A stretch of DNA of 47,754 nt from the NCBI RefSeq assembly GCF_920984675.1, contig NZ_CAKLBV010000035.1:1-47754 (forward strand), in the 5' to 3' direction. Source of the DNA: Methylobacterium sp. Leaf118 (GTDB taxonomy: Bacteria > Pseudomonadota > Alphaproteobacteria > Rhizobiales > Beijerinckiaceae). Position numbers and translations under genes: made by a program. The notes beneath the pieces were generated by a model. It saw only the letters and a program-made list of their open reading frames with translations, ran no database searches and had not been told where the DNA came from. Below, piece by piece: positions 1-7,345 of the stretch (position 1 is its first letter; the number at the start of each line of letters is the position of its first letter).

Positions 1-612
1 GCCCCCGTCGCGGTCAAGCGCCTCTCGGGGTCCGGCTTCGACACCGCCATGGGGCTGGTGACGGCGCTTCTCGGCGGGCTCGGGCGTCGGGGTGGCCGGG
101 CGCATCGCGGCGATCTGGAGCGGCACGAGGCTGTAGCGGTCTCCGTTCTCCGCGGCGGCGGCGAGGCTCTGGCCGTCGCGGCTGCGGGCGAAGGCCAGGA
201 CCGGCCGCACATTGCCGTCGACGAGGCGGATCCCCGCCTCCGTGTAGAGCCAGCCGCCGATGCCGGCGAGCAGCGGCAGCGCCCGGCGGCAGCCCGCGGG
301 GAAGCGCACCAGCCGCCCGCTCGGACCGCTGTCGGTCGAGAGCGTCAGCACGCAGCGCCGCTGCCCGCCCGTCAGGGCAAGGTCCCAGGTGCCGACGGCG
401 CCGGCGAGGCTGTCGGGCAGCGGCGAGGGCCCGCCCTCCCCCGGGGCAACGGGGGGCGTCACCGCCTGCGGCCCTGCTTCTTGCTCCGATCCTTGCCCCG
501 TTGTCTGCCCCGCCTCCTGGCCGAGCGCCGGGGCGCCCGCCAGCAGGAGGAGGGCGAGGAGGGCGGGCCGGAGGGCGCCGATCCGGGGCCGTGGCGCGCG
601 GGGATGTCTCAT
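1..612 (-). CDS. AprI/Inh-type metalloprotease inhibitor, 3' end cut by window edge
   Basis: Small secreted or periplasmic inhibitor of the AprI/Inh family, which in other bacteria blocks serralysin-type zinc proteases. The N-terminus has a basic stretch followed by a Leu/Ala-rich core (LLALLLLAGAPALGQ), a clear signal peptide. A low-complexity Gly/Gln/Pro linker follows. The beta-barrel Inh core covers about residues 60-155: it starts AGAVGTWDLAL, has a Cys pair (RRCVL and GCRRAL) as in the family, and ends ENGDRYSLVPL. The tail is Pro/Glu-rich and runs off the window at base 1, so the C-terminus is unseen. The ATG at 612 overlaps the stop of the upstream dehydrogenase as ATGA, so the two are probably co-transcribed. 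The family call rests on the core pattern; the target protease is unknown. Confidence 0.72.
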   Translation of the reverse strand, partial: MRHPRAPRPRIGALRPALLALLLLAGAPALGQEAGQTTGQGSEQEAGPQAVTPPVAPGEGGPSPLPDSLAGAVGTWDLALTGGQRRCVLTLSTDSGPSGRLVRFPAGCRRALPLLAGIGGWLYTEAGIRLVDGNVRPVLAFARSRDGQSLAAAAENGDRYSLVPLQIAAMRPATPTPEPAEKRRHQPHGGVEAGPREALDRDGG

Positions 613-1583
613 CGCGCCCGGCTCCAGGGCGTCTCCGGAACCGGGGTCAGCGGACCGTCCCCCTCGAACCACGAGACGAGGTTGTCGGTCAGGAGCCGCC
701 CCATCGCGGTCCGGGTGTGGTGCGAGCCGGAGCCGACATGCGGCAGGAGCACGGTGTTCTCCAGAGCGATCAGCGCGTCGGGCACCTGCGGCTCGTTCTC
801 GAACACGTCGAGCCCCGCCGCGTGGATCGTGCCGGCGCGCAGGGCCTCGATCAGCGCCGCCTCGTCGATCACGCTGCCGCGGGCGATGTTGACGACGATG
901 CCCTCGGGCCCGAGCGCGGCGAGGACCGCCGCATCGACGATCCCCCGGGTCTCCGGCCCGCCGGGAGCGGCCACGATCAGCACGTCGACCGCCTGCGCCA
1001 GGCCGATCAGGCTGTCGTGGTAGGCGTAGGAAACCTCGGCCCGGGGCGTGCGGCCGTGATAGGCGATGCCCACGCCGAAGCCTTCCAGCCGCGTCGCGAT
1101 GGCCTGGCCGATCCGGCCGAGGCCGAGAATGCCGACCCGGCGCTCCCGCAGGCTCGCCGTGAGGGGGAAGCTCGCCGCCCGCCAGTGCCCCGCCCGCAGG
1201 TAGCGGTCTCCCTGCGGGATGCGCCGCACGGCGGCGAGGAGGAGGCCCAGGGCGAGGTCGGCCACCTCGTCGGACAGCACGTCGGGGGTGTGGGTGACGA
1301 CGATGCCGCGCCGGGCCGCCGCGCCGACATCAATGGTGTCGTAGCCGACGCCGAAGCTCGACACGATCTCCAGGTGCGGCAGCCGATCGAACAGGGCGGC
1401 ATCGATCGGGCACATCGCGCCGACTGCGAGGCCGCGGATGCGCGGGCCGATCGCGGACAGGACGGCGTCGCGGTCGGGCGCGTCGTCGAGCCGGTGCAGG
1501 CGAAAGCGCGCGGCGAGCCGCTCGGCCACGTCGGGCCGGGTCTGGCGGATGAGCAGGATGTCAGGGGTCTGGTCCGGCGTCAC
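609..1583 (-). CDS. D-isomer-specific 2-hydroxyacid dehydrogenase (glyoxylate/hydroxypyruvate reductase-like)
   Basis: Cytoplasmic NAD(P)H-dependent reductase of 2-keto acids, 324 aa, normal for the family. The N-terminal half-domain carries SSFGVGYDTIDV and TPDVLSDEVADLAL. The nucleotide-binding domain has GILGLGRIGQAIA near residue 155. The catalytic set is visible: Arg in NIARGSVIDEAAL, Glu in DVFENEPQVP and His in VLLPHVGSGSHHTR. The start is GTG at 1583, preceded by an AAGGA ribosome site 9 nt upstream; the ATG ten bases further on is out of frame. The exact substrate cannot be read from sequence; the closest pattern is plant/bacterial hydroxypyruvate reductase. It overlaps the protease inhibitor gene by 4 bp. 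Confidence 0.9.
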   Translation of the reverse strand: MTPDQTPDILLIRQTRPDVAERLAARFRLHRLDDAPDRDAVLSAIGPRIRGLAVGAMCPIDAALFDRLPHLEIVSSFGVGYDTIDVGAAARRGIVVTHTPDVLSDEVADLALGLLLAAVRRIPQGDRYLRAGHWRAASFPLTASLRERRVGILGLGRIGQAIATRLEGFGVGIAYHGRTPRAEVSYAYHDSLIGLAQAVDVLIVAAPGGPETRGIVDAAVLAALGPEGIVVNIARGSVIDEAALIEALRAGTIHAAGLDVFENEPQVPDALIALENTVLLPHVGSGSHHTRTAMGRLLTDNLVSWFEGDGPLTPVPETPWSRAR

Positions 1584-1769
1584 GCACCCGCATCCTTCCG
1601 GCGATGCCGGCGCCGCCGCCGAGGGGGCGGTCGGGCACCGTCGCCGAGCCTCGGGGCCCGGCCGTGCCGGCCGGAGTAATCCCGCGCCGCTCGCCGGTCC
1701 AGCGGGCCCGGGTTACAAGTCCGGACGCGTTCGCGCCCGGCGGGATCGGGGGCCGAGGAGCCACAGGGG

Positions 1770-2159
1770 ATGAAGCGGCCGTCACGACCGAACCCGGACG
1801 GGTCCGGCGCCCTGCCCCCGCTCCGCGCCCTCGCCGAGGCGGGCCGCCTCCTCGCCGGGCACGGCTTCCGCGAGGTCGCCCGCAACGATCGGGGGGACAG
1901 CCTCTATTTCGCCCGTGACGCGGGCCCCGAGCGGCTCCGCCTCTCCAACCATGCCCGCACCCCCAAGCAGCGGCGCGGCCATCCGGAGGTGGTCGCGAGC
2001 CTCGTGATCCGCCAGCCGAAGACCCGCGGGCAGGTCGCCGCCCTGGTCGAGGCGACCCTGCGGAACGTCGCGGGTCACCGACTCCGCGCCGCTCAGGCCG
2101 GCACCGCCTCCCGCGCGGCCGCCGATCCCTCGGCGGAGGCATCGGAAGGGTCGCCCTGA
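1770..2159 (+). CDS. Hypothetical protein, 129 aa
   Basis: I do not recognise a named family. The reading frame shows strong third-position GC bias, and a GAGGAG ribosome site sits 9 nt before the ATG. The predicted protein is basic and soluble. Its core reads like a small alpha/beta domain (LRALAEAGRLLAGHGFREVA, then DSLYFARDAGPERLRLSNHA, then HPEVVASLVIRQP), followed by a low-complexity Ala-rich tail. There are no membrane segments or cysteine motifs. Its last 67 bases overlap the tail of the convergent gene 2093-2389. The 5' intergenic space (1584-1769) is shared with the divergently transcribed dehydrogenase. Confidence 0.6.
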   Translation: MKRPSRPNPDGSGALPPLRALAEAGRLLAGHGFREVARNDRGDSLYFARDAGPERLRLSNHARTPKQRRGHPEVVASLVIRQPKTRGQVAALVEATLRNVAGHRLRAAQAGTASRAAADPSAEASEGSP

Positions 2160-2389
2160 AGCCGGGCGATCAGATCGGCGATCGCGTCGGGGAGGTCCGG
2201 CTCGCCGTCGAGGCCGAAGGCGCTGTCGAGGGCGGGCATCACGCTGTCCAGGAAGGCGCGCGGCCGCCAGCGCGGGCGCGCACGGGACGCGGAGGGCGGG
2301 GAAGCGGGCATGGGGTCCGAGGCACCGGTGCGCGGGAGCGCCGTCGCGGGGACCGGTCCCGCGAGGCCCCGCACCCTGCGCCCCCGCAC
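2093..2389 (-). CDS. Small hypothetical protein, convergent with and overlapping its neighbour
   Basis: The frame has clear coding bias on the minus strand. Codons in the second half are almost all G or C in third position, and they encode an acidic, helix-prone stretch (SVMPALDSAFGLDGEPDL, then DAIADLIARLQGDPSDAS). The start is uncertain. GTG at 2389 has an AGG 9-12 nt upstream and gives 98 aa. ATG at 2311 gives 72 aa but lacks a good ribosome site. The 3' end overlaps the plus-strand gene ending at 2159. No domain is recognised. It could belong to the metallophosphoesterase transcript just upstream. Confidence 0.45.
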   Translation of the reverse strand: MRGRRVRGLAGPVPATALPRTGASDPMPASPPSASRARPRWRPRAFLDSVMPALDSAFGLDGEPDLPDAIADLIARLQGDPSDASAEGSAAAREAVPA

Positions 2390-2414
2390 TTGAACCGGAC
2401 CTGAAAAGCCAAGC

Positions 2415-2972
2415 TCAGTCCGGCGCGTCGCGGGCGAGTTCCTCGGGGACGAGGGCGGCGGCGTCCTGGCGGGCGATCAGGGCGGACAGGCCGACCGGGC
2501 GGTCGTCCCAGGCATCGACGCCGACATCGCAGGAGCGGGTCGTGTCGGGCAGCGTTCCGTGGGTATGCCCGTAGAGGTGGCGCGTGCCCCGCCACAGCCC
2601 CGGCCAGGCCCGGTGCGCGTAATGGGCGAGGAACAGGCGGCAGGGCGCGCCGCTCCCGTCCCGCAGGGTGATCCGGGCGCTCTCGACAGGCGGATCGGCC
2701 CAGGGCAGCCGCAGCACCCGGTTGCTGTCGTGGTTGCCGCGCACGAGCCGCTTGACCCCGTTGAGCCGGGCGAAGACCGCCGCGCAATGGGCCGGCTCGG
2801 CATGGGCGGCGAAATCGCCGAGATGCCAGACCTCGTCGCCCGGCGCGACGACGGCGTTCCAGCGGGCGATCAGGGCCTCGTCATGGGCCTCGATGCTCGG
2901 AGAGCGGTGCCCACGCTGGCGCAGGATATGGCGGTCACCGAAATGGGTGTCGGCCGTGAAGTGGATCGCCAT
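2415..2972 (-). CDS. Calcineurin-like metallophosphoesterase
   Basis: Small cytoplasmic metal-dependent phosphoesterase, 185 aa. The dinuclear-metal motifs are all present in order: D-x-H in FTADTHFGDRHI (residues 6-17), GD in VWHLGDFAAHA, GNHD in RLVRGNHDSNR, a lone H in LFLAHYAHRAW, and GHxH in LYGHTHGTLP. The length and layout match the single-domain phage/bacterial phosphoesterases whose physiological substrate is usually unknown. The ATG at 2972 starts exactly at the fold (MAIHFTADTH). The frame stays open far upstream, but that part is low-complexity Arg/Ala sequence and runs across other features, so it is not coding. It stands alone between a small unknown gene and ccdA. Confidence 0.88.
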   Translation of the reverse strand: MAIHFTADTHFGDRHILRQRGHRSPSIEAHDEALIARWNAVVAPGDEVWHLGDFAAHAEPAHCAAVFARLNGVKRLVRGNHDSNRVLRLPWADPPVESARITLRDGSGAPCRLFLAHYAHRAWPGLWRGTRHLYGHTHGTLPDTTRSCDVGVDAWDDRPVGLSALIARQDAAALVPEELARDAPD

Positions 2973-3202
2973 GCTCCGGTCCCTCTCCCTGATCCCCCTC
3001 GGCGACGCGGATCCCGCCCCGTCGAGGCCCCCGAACGACGGCGGGCGGCGGGCCGTCCGCCGGTCGCCGGGCGGCCGACCCGCGATCGGCCTCGATGCCG
3101 GTGGGTCCAACGTCCCAAAGGGTCCCGCGAGGTGGCGCGGCCGGTCCGCCGGGGCAAGGCGGTGGCAAGGTGGTGCGCTGACGCGTGCGCCGCCGGAGCG
3201 GC

Positions 3203-3922
3203 TCAGAACCGGGTGGTCAGGGCGTTCAGCCAGTCGGGCGCGGCGTCCACGAGGGCCGTCTCGATCGCCTTGTCGAGGCCGACCAGCACGGCGAGGCCGG
3301 TGGCGACGAGGAGCGCTCCGAGCCCCGCCTTCAAGCCCCGGCCGAGCCGCATCAGGCCGCCGCGCAGGCGCAGGAGAAGGCCCCGCGACACCGCCCCGAG
3401 GACGAGGAGCGGCAGGGCGGCGCCGAGCCCGAACATCGCCATGGTGGCGGCCACACCCGCGAGGTCGCGCCCCTGCGCGGCCAGCAGCGAGGCGGCGCCC
3501 AATGTCGGCCCGACGCAGGGGCTCCAGACCGCGCCGAGCAGCAGCCCGAGACCGAACTGGCCCGTCAGGCCCGCGGTGGCGCGCCCGCCGAAGCGGCGCT
3601 CTGCCCAGTCGGCGATCGGGCCCGCAGCCACGGCGAGGCGGGTCTGCGCCGCCGGCACCAGCAGGACGAGACCGATCCCGACGAGCAGCACGGCCGCCCC
3701 TGTGCGGAACAGGGCCGTATCGAGCCCGAGCGCGAAGCCGACGGTGGCCACGAACAGGCCGATGGCGGTGAAGGACAGGGCGAGCCCCGCGGCGAGCGCG
3801 GCGGGACCGAACCGATGCGCGCTCGCGGCCGCCCCCAGCACCAGCGGCAGCAGCGGCAGCACGCAGGGCGAGAGCACCGACAGAAGCCCGGCGAGGAGGG
3901 CGAGGCCGAGGGACACCGTCAC
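3203..3922 (-). CDS. CcdA-type cytochrome c biogenesis / thiol-disulfide transmembrane protein
   Basis: Inner-membrane protein of about six hydrophobic helices that passes reducing power from cytoplasmic thioredoxin to periplasmic partners (CcdA/short DsbD family). The two family cysteines are seen in symmetrical membrane contexts: SVLSPCVLPLLP in helix 1 and GAVWSPCVGPTLG in helix 4. It is 239 aa with a GTG start at 3922, preceded by GGAGAGAGG about 10 nt upstream. An in-frame ATG at 4000 would add 26 basic residues that do not look like part of the fold. No cytochrome c maturation genes lie next to it, so the periplasmic partner (cytochrome c maturation or another thiol protein) is open. 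Confidence 0.88.
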   Translation of the reverse strand: MTVSLGLALLAGLLSVLSPCVLPLLPLVLGAAASAHRFGPAALAAGLALSFTAIGLFVATVGFALGLDTALFRTGAAVLLVGIGLVLLVPAAQTRLAVAAGPIADWAERRFGGRATAGLTGQFGLGLLLGAVWSPCVGPTLGAASLLAAQGRDLAGVAATMAMFGLGAALPLLVLGAVSRGLLLRLRGGLMRLGRGLKAGLGALLVATGLAVLVGLDKAIETALVDAAPDWLNALTTRF

Positions 3923-4085
3923 GCTTAGAGCCTCTCTCCGAACCGGAGCCTTGCACGTCCGCGGGCCTGCCGCGTCGCCCGTGCCGGGCCGAACCGGCAA
4001 TCCACCCTCGCAGGCCCGTCATGACGCAACCGCCGGCCGATGCAAGGCTGGCGAAGGCCGGCGCCCCCTGCCCCACGCAAGCGTG

Positions 4086-4114
4086 TTGACGCCGCCCCGA
4101 TCCCGGCCTATTGG
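4086..4114 (+). promoter_or_regulatory. Candidate sigma-70 promoter for tRNA-Gln
   Basis: TTGACG at 4086-4091 is followed, after exactly 17 bases, by TATTGG at 4109-4114. This is a near-consensus housekeeping promoter in otherwise GC-rich DNA. Transcription would begin near 4121, about 55 bases before the tRNA. Position and spacing support the call, but it is a pattern match only. Confidence 0.5.
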
Positions 4115-4175
4115 AGCCCGGCGTTCGTTCGGCCACGCCGAAGCCCCTGGCTTCCATCCGCCGACACGCTCCCGG

Positions 4176-4249
4176 TGGGGGATAGTTTAACGGTAGAACC
4201 GCGGACTCTGACTCCGCTAGTCCTGGTTCGAATCCAGGTCCCCCAGCCA
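4176..4249 (+). tRNA. tRNA-Gln (anticodon CUG)
   Basis: A full cloverleaf can be drawn. The acceptor stem TGGGGGA (4176-4182) pairs with TCCCCCA (4239-4245). The D-arm contains GTTTAACGGTAGAAC. The anticodon stem GCGGA/TCCGC encloses the loop CTCTGAC with anticodon CTG. The T-arm is CCTGG-TTCGAAT-CCAGG. The discriminator is G and CCA is encoded (4247-4249). It reads CAG codons. The 3' end is immediately followed by integrase debris, so this tRNA gene was probably used as an attachment site. Confidence 0.97.
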
Positions 4250-4383
4250 CTCGTTCTCCTAAGCCATTCAGTTCGTTGCGCTTCTCGCTGAGCCGCCCTG
4301 CGGACTGAGCCGGTTGCTACATTCCGCTGCTACAAAGCCTGTCCGCGGGACAGCGAAGGAGCGGAGGGGCCGGGCTGTTCAAC

Positions 4384-4690
4384 GTGGTCCTGCGAGGGAT
4401 CGTCTACCACTTTCGGCGCGGTGTTCCGGACGACTTGCGCCAGCGACTCAACCGGCGCGAACTGGTCCGCAGCCTGGGCACCGGCGATATCCGCGCTGCC
4501 AAGCTGGCTGCATGTCGGTTATACGTGGCCTCCGAGGGGCTATTCTTGGCCCTGCGCGGCGCGCCGATGCTCACCGACGGACCCGATCGCCCATCTCGTC
4601 CAAGACTTCTACGCGTACATCACTCGACGGAGAGAACGCCGGGGCGTCTCGCTCGCAGCCCACTTCCGGCCAATGTACGCGAGATGCGTG
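4384..4690 (+). pseudogene. Tyrosine recombinase (phage-type integrase) N-terminal fragment, frameshifted
   Basis: The first frame, from GTG 4384, reads VYHFRRGVPDDLRQRL then RRELVRSLGTGDIRAAKLA, the typical N-terminal DNA-binding opening of tRNA-targeting integrases. Near 4575-4585 similarity moves to another frame (HLVQDFYAYITRRRERRGVS), so there is a frameshift. Sequence then turns into unrelated DNA near 4690. The catalytic domain with its R-H-R-Y residues is absent, so this is non-functional. It lies 135 bases downstream of tRNA-Gln in the same orientation, the classic position for an element integrated at a tRNA 3' end. I see no intact second attachment site in the window. Confidence 0.6.
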
Positions 4691-4697
4691 TCACCGA

Positions 4698-5309
4698 GTC
4701 ACCGTCACGCCCACCCTCGTCGACCACTCGGCCTACGACGCCTACACCCTGCTGATCGAGGCAGGCGGACAACGCCTGTTCTACTCCAGTGACGTGCGCG
4801 GTCACGGTCGCAAGGGCGCGCTGTTCGAGCGCCTGCTGCGCGAGCCACCGCGCGACATCGACACCCTGCTGATGGAAGGCTCCAGCCTCGGCCGGCTCGA
4901 CCCGGACCGGACCTTCCCGAGCGAGGATGAGATCGAGGCGCGGCTCGTCGCACTGTTCACCGAGGCGCCCGGCATGGCGCTGGTCGCGGCCTCCGCCCAG
5001 AACATCGACCGGGTCGTCTCGCTCTACCGCGCGGCCAAGCGCACCGGGCGTACGCTGATCCTCGACCTCTACGCCGCCGCGGTGCTGGCCGCGACCGGCA
5101 ACCCACGCATCCCGCAGTCGAACTGGCCGGGCGTCGCGGTGTTCGTGCCCCACCACCAGCGGGCCCACGTCAAGCGAACCGGCCGCGTCGACCTGCTGAC
5201 GGCGCACGGGCACAACCGCGCTTACGCCGAAGACCTACCGGCGCTCGCCCCGCGCGTGGCACGGCTGTTCCGCCACTCGCTGCTGGCCGACCTCGACCGG
5301 GCCGGCTGA
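4698..5309 (+). pseudogene. Metallo-beta-lactamase-fold hydrolase (RNase J/beta-CASP-like), internal fragment
   Basis: The open frame begins inside a fold (VTVTPTLVDHSAYDAYTLLI) and continues through GGQRLFYSSDVRGHGRKG, DIDTLLMEGSSLG and DLLTAHGHNRAYAE. This resembles the second half of a beta-lactamase domain plus the start of a beta-CASP domain. The N-terminal HxHxDH metal motif is missing, because the frame joins integrase debris upstream. The stop at 5307-5309 cuts the protein before the usual C-terminal motif that returns to the metal site. It therefore looks like a fragment truncated at both ends. Codon bias within it remains normal, so the damage is fairly recent. The original function cannot be stated beyond metal-dependent hydrolase. 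Confidence 0.55.
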
Positions 5310-5523
5310 ACGAACTGGTTCGCAGCTGCGCCGACCGGCAGGGCGCCGTCTACCTCGATCCCGGCCGTGCGATGGCCGACGCCTCGGGCCGCATCTCGAC
5401 CCAGGTCCTCGACTCAGGTCCTCGACCCAGCTCCTGTTCGATCATCTGCACCCGACGATGGTCGGCGACGCCATCCCCGGCGGCGCCATCGAGGAGACGG
5501 TGGGCCGGAGGATGGCGCGATGA
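5308..5523 (+). pseudogene. SGNH/GDSL-hydrolase-like C-terminal remnant, frameshifted
   Basis: One frame reads LNELVRSCADRQGAVYLDPG then RAMADASGRISTQVLD. After a frameshift another frame reads LLFDHLHPTMVGDAIPGGAI then EETVGRRMAR and stops at 5523. Together these recall the end of an SGNH hydrolase, where a D-x-L-H-P block carries the catalytic Asp and His. The shift falls on a 13-base imperfect tandem duplication (CAGGTCCTCGACT/C) near 5403-5430. The family call is weak, but coding character plus a broken frame are plain. Confidence 0.3.
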
Positions 5524-5827
5524 GTTCCGGGCGACGCCCATCGCGGCACGGGACCGTCGGATCCCAGGAAGGGTTTGGTCCCGCACCGGGACGATTCCGC
5601 CACCATTGGTCGACGTGAGGCGTCGGCTGGACGGCATGCGGATTGCGCGAAGTCGGCCGACAGATCGTTAGGATGTCCTGCTTAGTGTCTCTCACGCACC
5701 TCCTGCCGAACCGCCGAGGCGGAGGCGACGCCGCCGTGGGGCGGGCGTTCTCTGAGCGACACCCGAACGGCGGACCGGCGTTGAGGGCGGACACATACGC
5801 GCCGTGCTGGGTGCGCGGAGCCTGAGG
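5524..5827. other. Intergenic stretch between the tRNA-linked scar and the exopolysaccharide genes
   Basis: There is no convincing gene here. Short open frames lack coding bias. The stretch contains a GC-rich inverted sequence around 5715-5735 (CCGCCGAGGCGG) and must hold the promoter of the chain-length gene at 5828. I cannot identify that promoter with confidence. Confidence 0.5.
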
Positions 5828-7309
5828 ATGCTCGACGGACCTCTTAACCTCCTCTCCAAACGCCCTCCGGCGGCGGCGGAGCGTCTTGCCGGCTACGCCG
5901 AGGTGGCCTCGTGGCTCCTGCAGCGCTGGAGCCTGATCGCCGTAGCAAGTTGCCTCTGCGCGTTCCTGACCTACGGCGCGAGCCTGCTCGTTCCACCGAG
6001 CTTCGTAGCCACCACGACGCTGTTCATCGACAGCCGCGGCATCCAACCGCTCGCCGGGGCGGCCGGTCAGCCCCCGAGCGGAGACAACAACTTCGAGGTC
6101 AGCTTCATCGAGAGCCAAGCGAGGATCGTCACCTCGCGCAGCGTCCTGTCGCGGGTCGTCGCGGCGCAGGGGCTCGCCGACGATCCGGCCTCCGGCGCGG
6201 GGACGACGCTCGCGGATCGGTTCAAGGATTTCATCGGCGCCGCTCCCGCGGAACCGCCGTCCGCGGAGAGCCGGCGCCTGAAGGCGCTCCAGGCGCTCGC
6301 CGACCGCGTCACGGTCAAGCGGCCGGAGCGGACCTTCATCATGGAGGTTTCGGTCCGAGCTTCCACTCCCGAGACGGCGGCGCGCCTCGCCAACGCGGTC
6401 GCCCAAGCCTATCTCGACGAGCAGACCACAGCCCATGCCAGCAAGGCCCGCCGTGCCAACGACGCGCTGACGAGCCGACTCGACGAGCTTCGCAACCGCC
6501 TCCGGCAGTCGCAAGCCCGGGCGCAGGCGTATCGGGAGAAGCATGGGCTCGTCGGGACGCGGACGCAGCTCAGCAGCGAGCAGCAACTGACGGAAGCCAA
6601 CGCGCAGCTCGCCCAGGCACGCCAGCAGCGGGTTCAGAGCCGCGCCCATCTCGACGGCCTGTCCCGGGCGGAGGGCGGCCAGGGTTCCGAGGGCGTCTCG
6701 CCCGAGGCGGTCACCTCGCTCACGATCTCCCAGTTGCGCAGCAAGCAGGCCGACGCGAAAAGGCAACTGGACTCGGCCCTCACCCAGTTCGGGGCGCGCC
6801 ATCCCGCCGTCCGCGATGCGCGCGATCAGCTTGCCAGCATCGACCGGTCGCTCCAGGCCGAACTCGTGCGCATCCGGCAAGCGGCGCAGCGCGAGTACCA
6901 GCGCGCTTCGGCCGCGGAGAGGGCATCCCAGGCGATCGTGGATCGGCTGTCCAACGAAGCCACCGACACAAGCAGCGCGCTGTCCGAACTGGCGCAACTG
7001 CAGCAGGAGGTCGACGTCAACAAGAACCTGCTCAACACCTTCCTCAGCCGGTCCCGGGAGATGGGCGAGATCGAGCAGCTCGACACCAGCACTGCGCGGA
7101 TCATCTCAACTGCTGAGCCGCCCTTGCAGCGGGCTTTTCCACCGCGCGGCATCGTCTTCCTGGTCCTGGGCGGGGCCCTCGGCTTCTGGCTCGCCGTCGC
7201 CTGCATCGTCCTGCAGAGGACCCGAATCCTCTCGACATGGGCCGGACGCATCGCACCCGCGACCGGAACGGCCCTTCGCAGACTGGAGCAGCGCGACCTC
7301 GTGTCGTGA
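5828..7309 (+). CDS. Polysaccharide co-polymerase / chain-length determinant, Wzz-GumC-ExoP type without kinase domain
   Basis: Inner-membrane protein of 493 aa that would set chain length and couple Wzy polymerisation to export. TM1 lies near residues 34-57 (WSLIAVASCLCAFLTYGASL), followed by the Wzz motif start PPSFVATTTLFIDSRG. A long periplasmic coiled coil rich in Gln, Arg and Ala spans about 190-410. The Pro-rich FPPRG precedes TM2 near residues 440-460 (GIVFLVLGGALGFWLA). The tail ends soon after TM2, so there is no cytoplasmic BY-kinase domain and no Walker motif; a separate kinase would have to lie elsewhere. Start 5828 has GGAG 8-10 nt upstream; the in-frame ATG at 5804 is less well placed. 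It converges with the WecG-STAS gene 36 bp away. Confidence 0.88.
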   Translation: MLDGPLNLLSKRPPAAAERLAGYAEVASWLLQRWSLIAVASCLCAFLTYGASLLVPPSFVATTTLFIDSRGIQPLAGAAGQPPSGDNNFEVSFIESQARIVTSRSVLSRVVAAQGLADDPASGAGTTLADRFKDFIGAAPAEPPSAESRRLKALQALADRVTVKRPERTFIMEVSVRASTPETAARLANAVAQAYLDEQTTAHASKARRANDALTSRLDELRNRLRQSQARAQAYREKHGLVGTRTQLSSEQQLTEANAQLAQARQQRVQSRAHLDGLSRAEGGQGSEGVSPEAVTSLTISQLRSKQADAKRQLDSALTQFGARHPAVRDARDQLASIDRSLQAELVRIRQAAQREYQRASAAERASQAIVDRLSNEATDTSSALSELAQLQQEVDVNKNLLNTFLSRSREMGEIEQLDTSTARIISTAEPPLQRAFPPRGIVFLVLGGALGFWLAVACIVLQRTRILSTWAGRIAPATGTALRRLEQRDLVS

Positions 7310-7345
7310 CGGCGGATCCGGCGGGAAGTCTGACGCGGGCGGTTT

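Noticed and set aside
2973..4250. Long upstream extension of the metallophosphoesterase frame (over 400 residues)
   Set aside because: It is Arg/Ala/Pro low-complexity sequence, runs antisense-like through ccdA and into the tRNA, and starts far before the fold; open frames of this kind are common at this GC content.
5643..5671. TTGCGC-N17 motif as promoter of the chain-length gene
   Set aside because: The matching -10 element is poor, and many similar matches would occur by chance.
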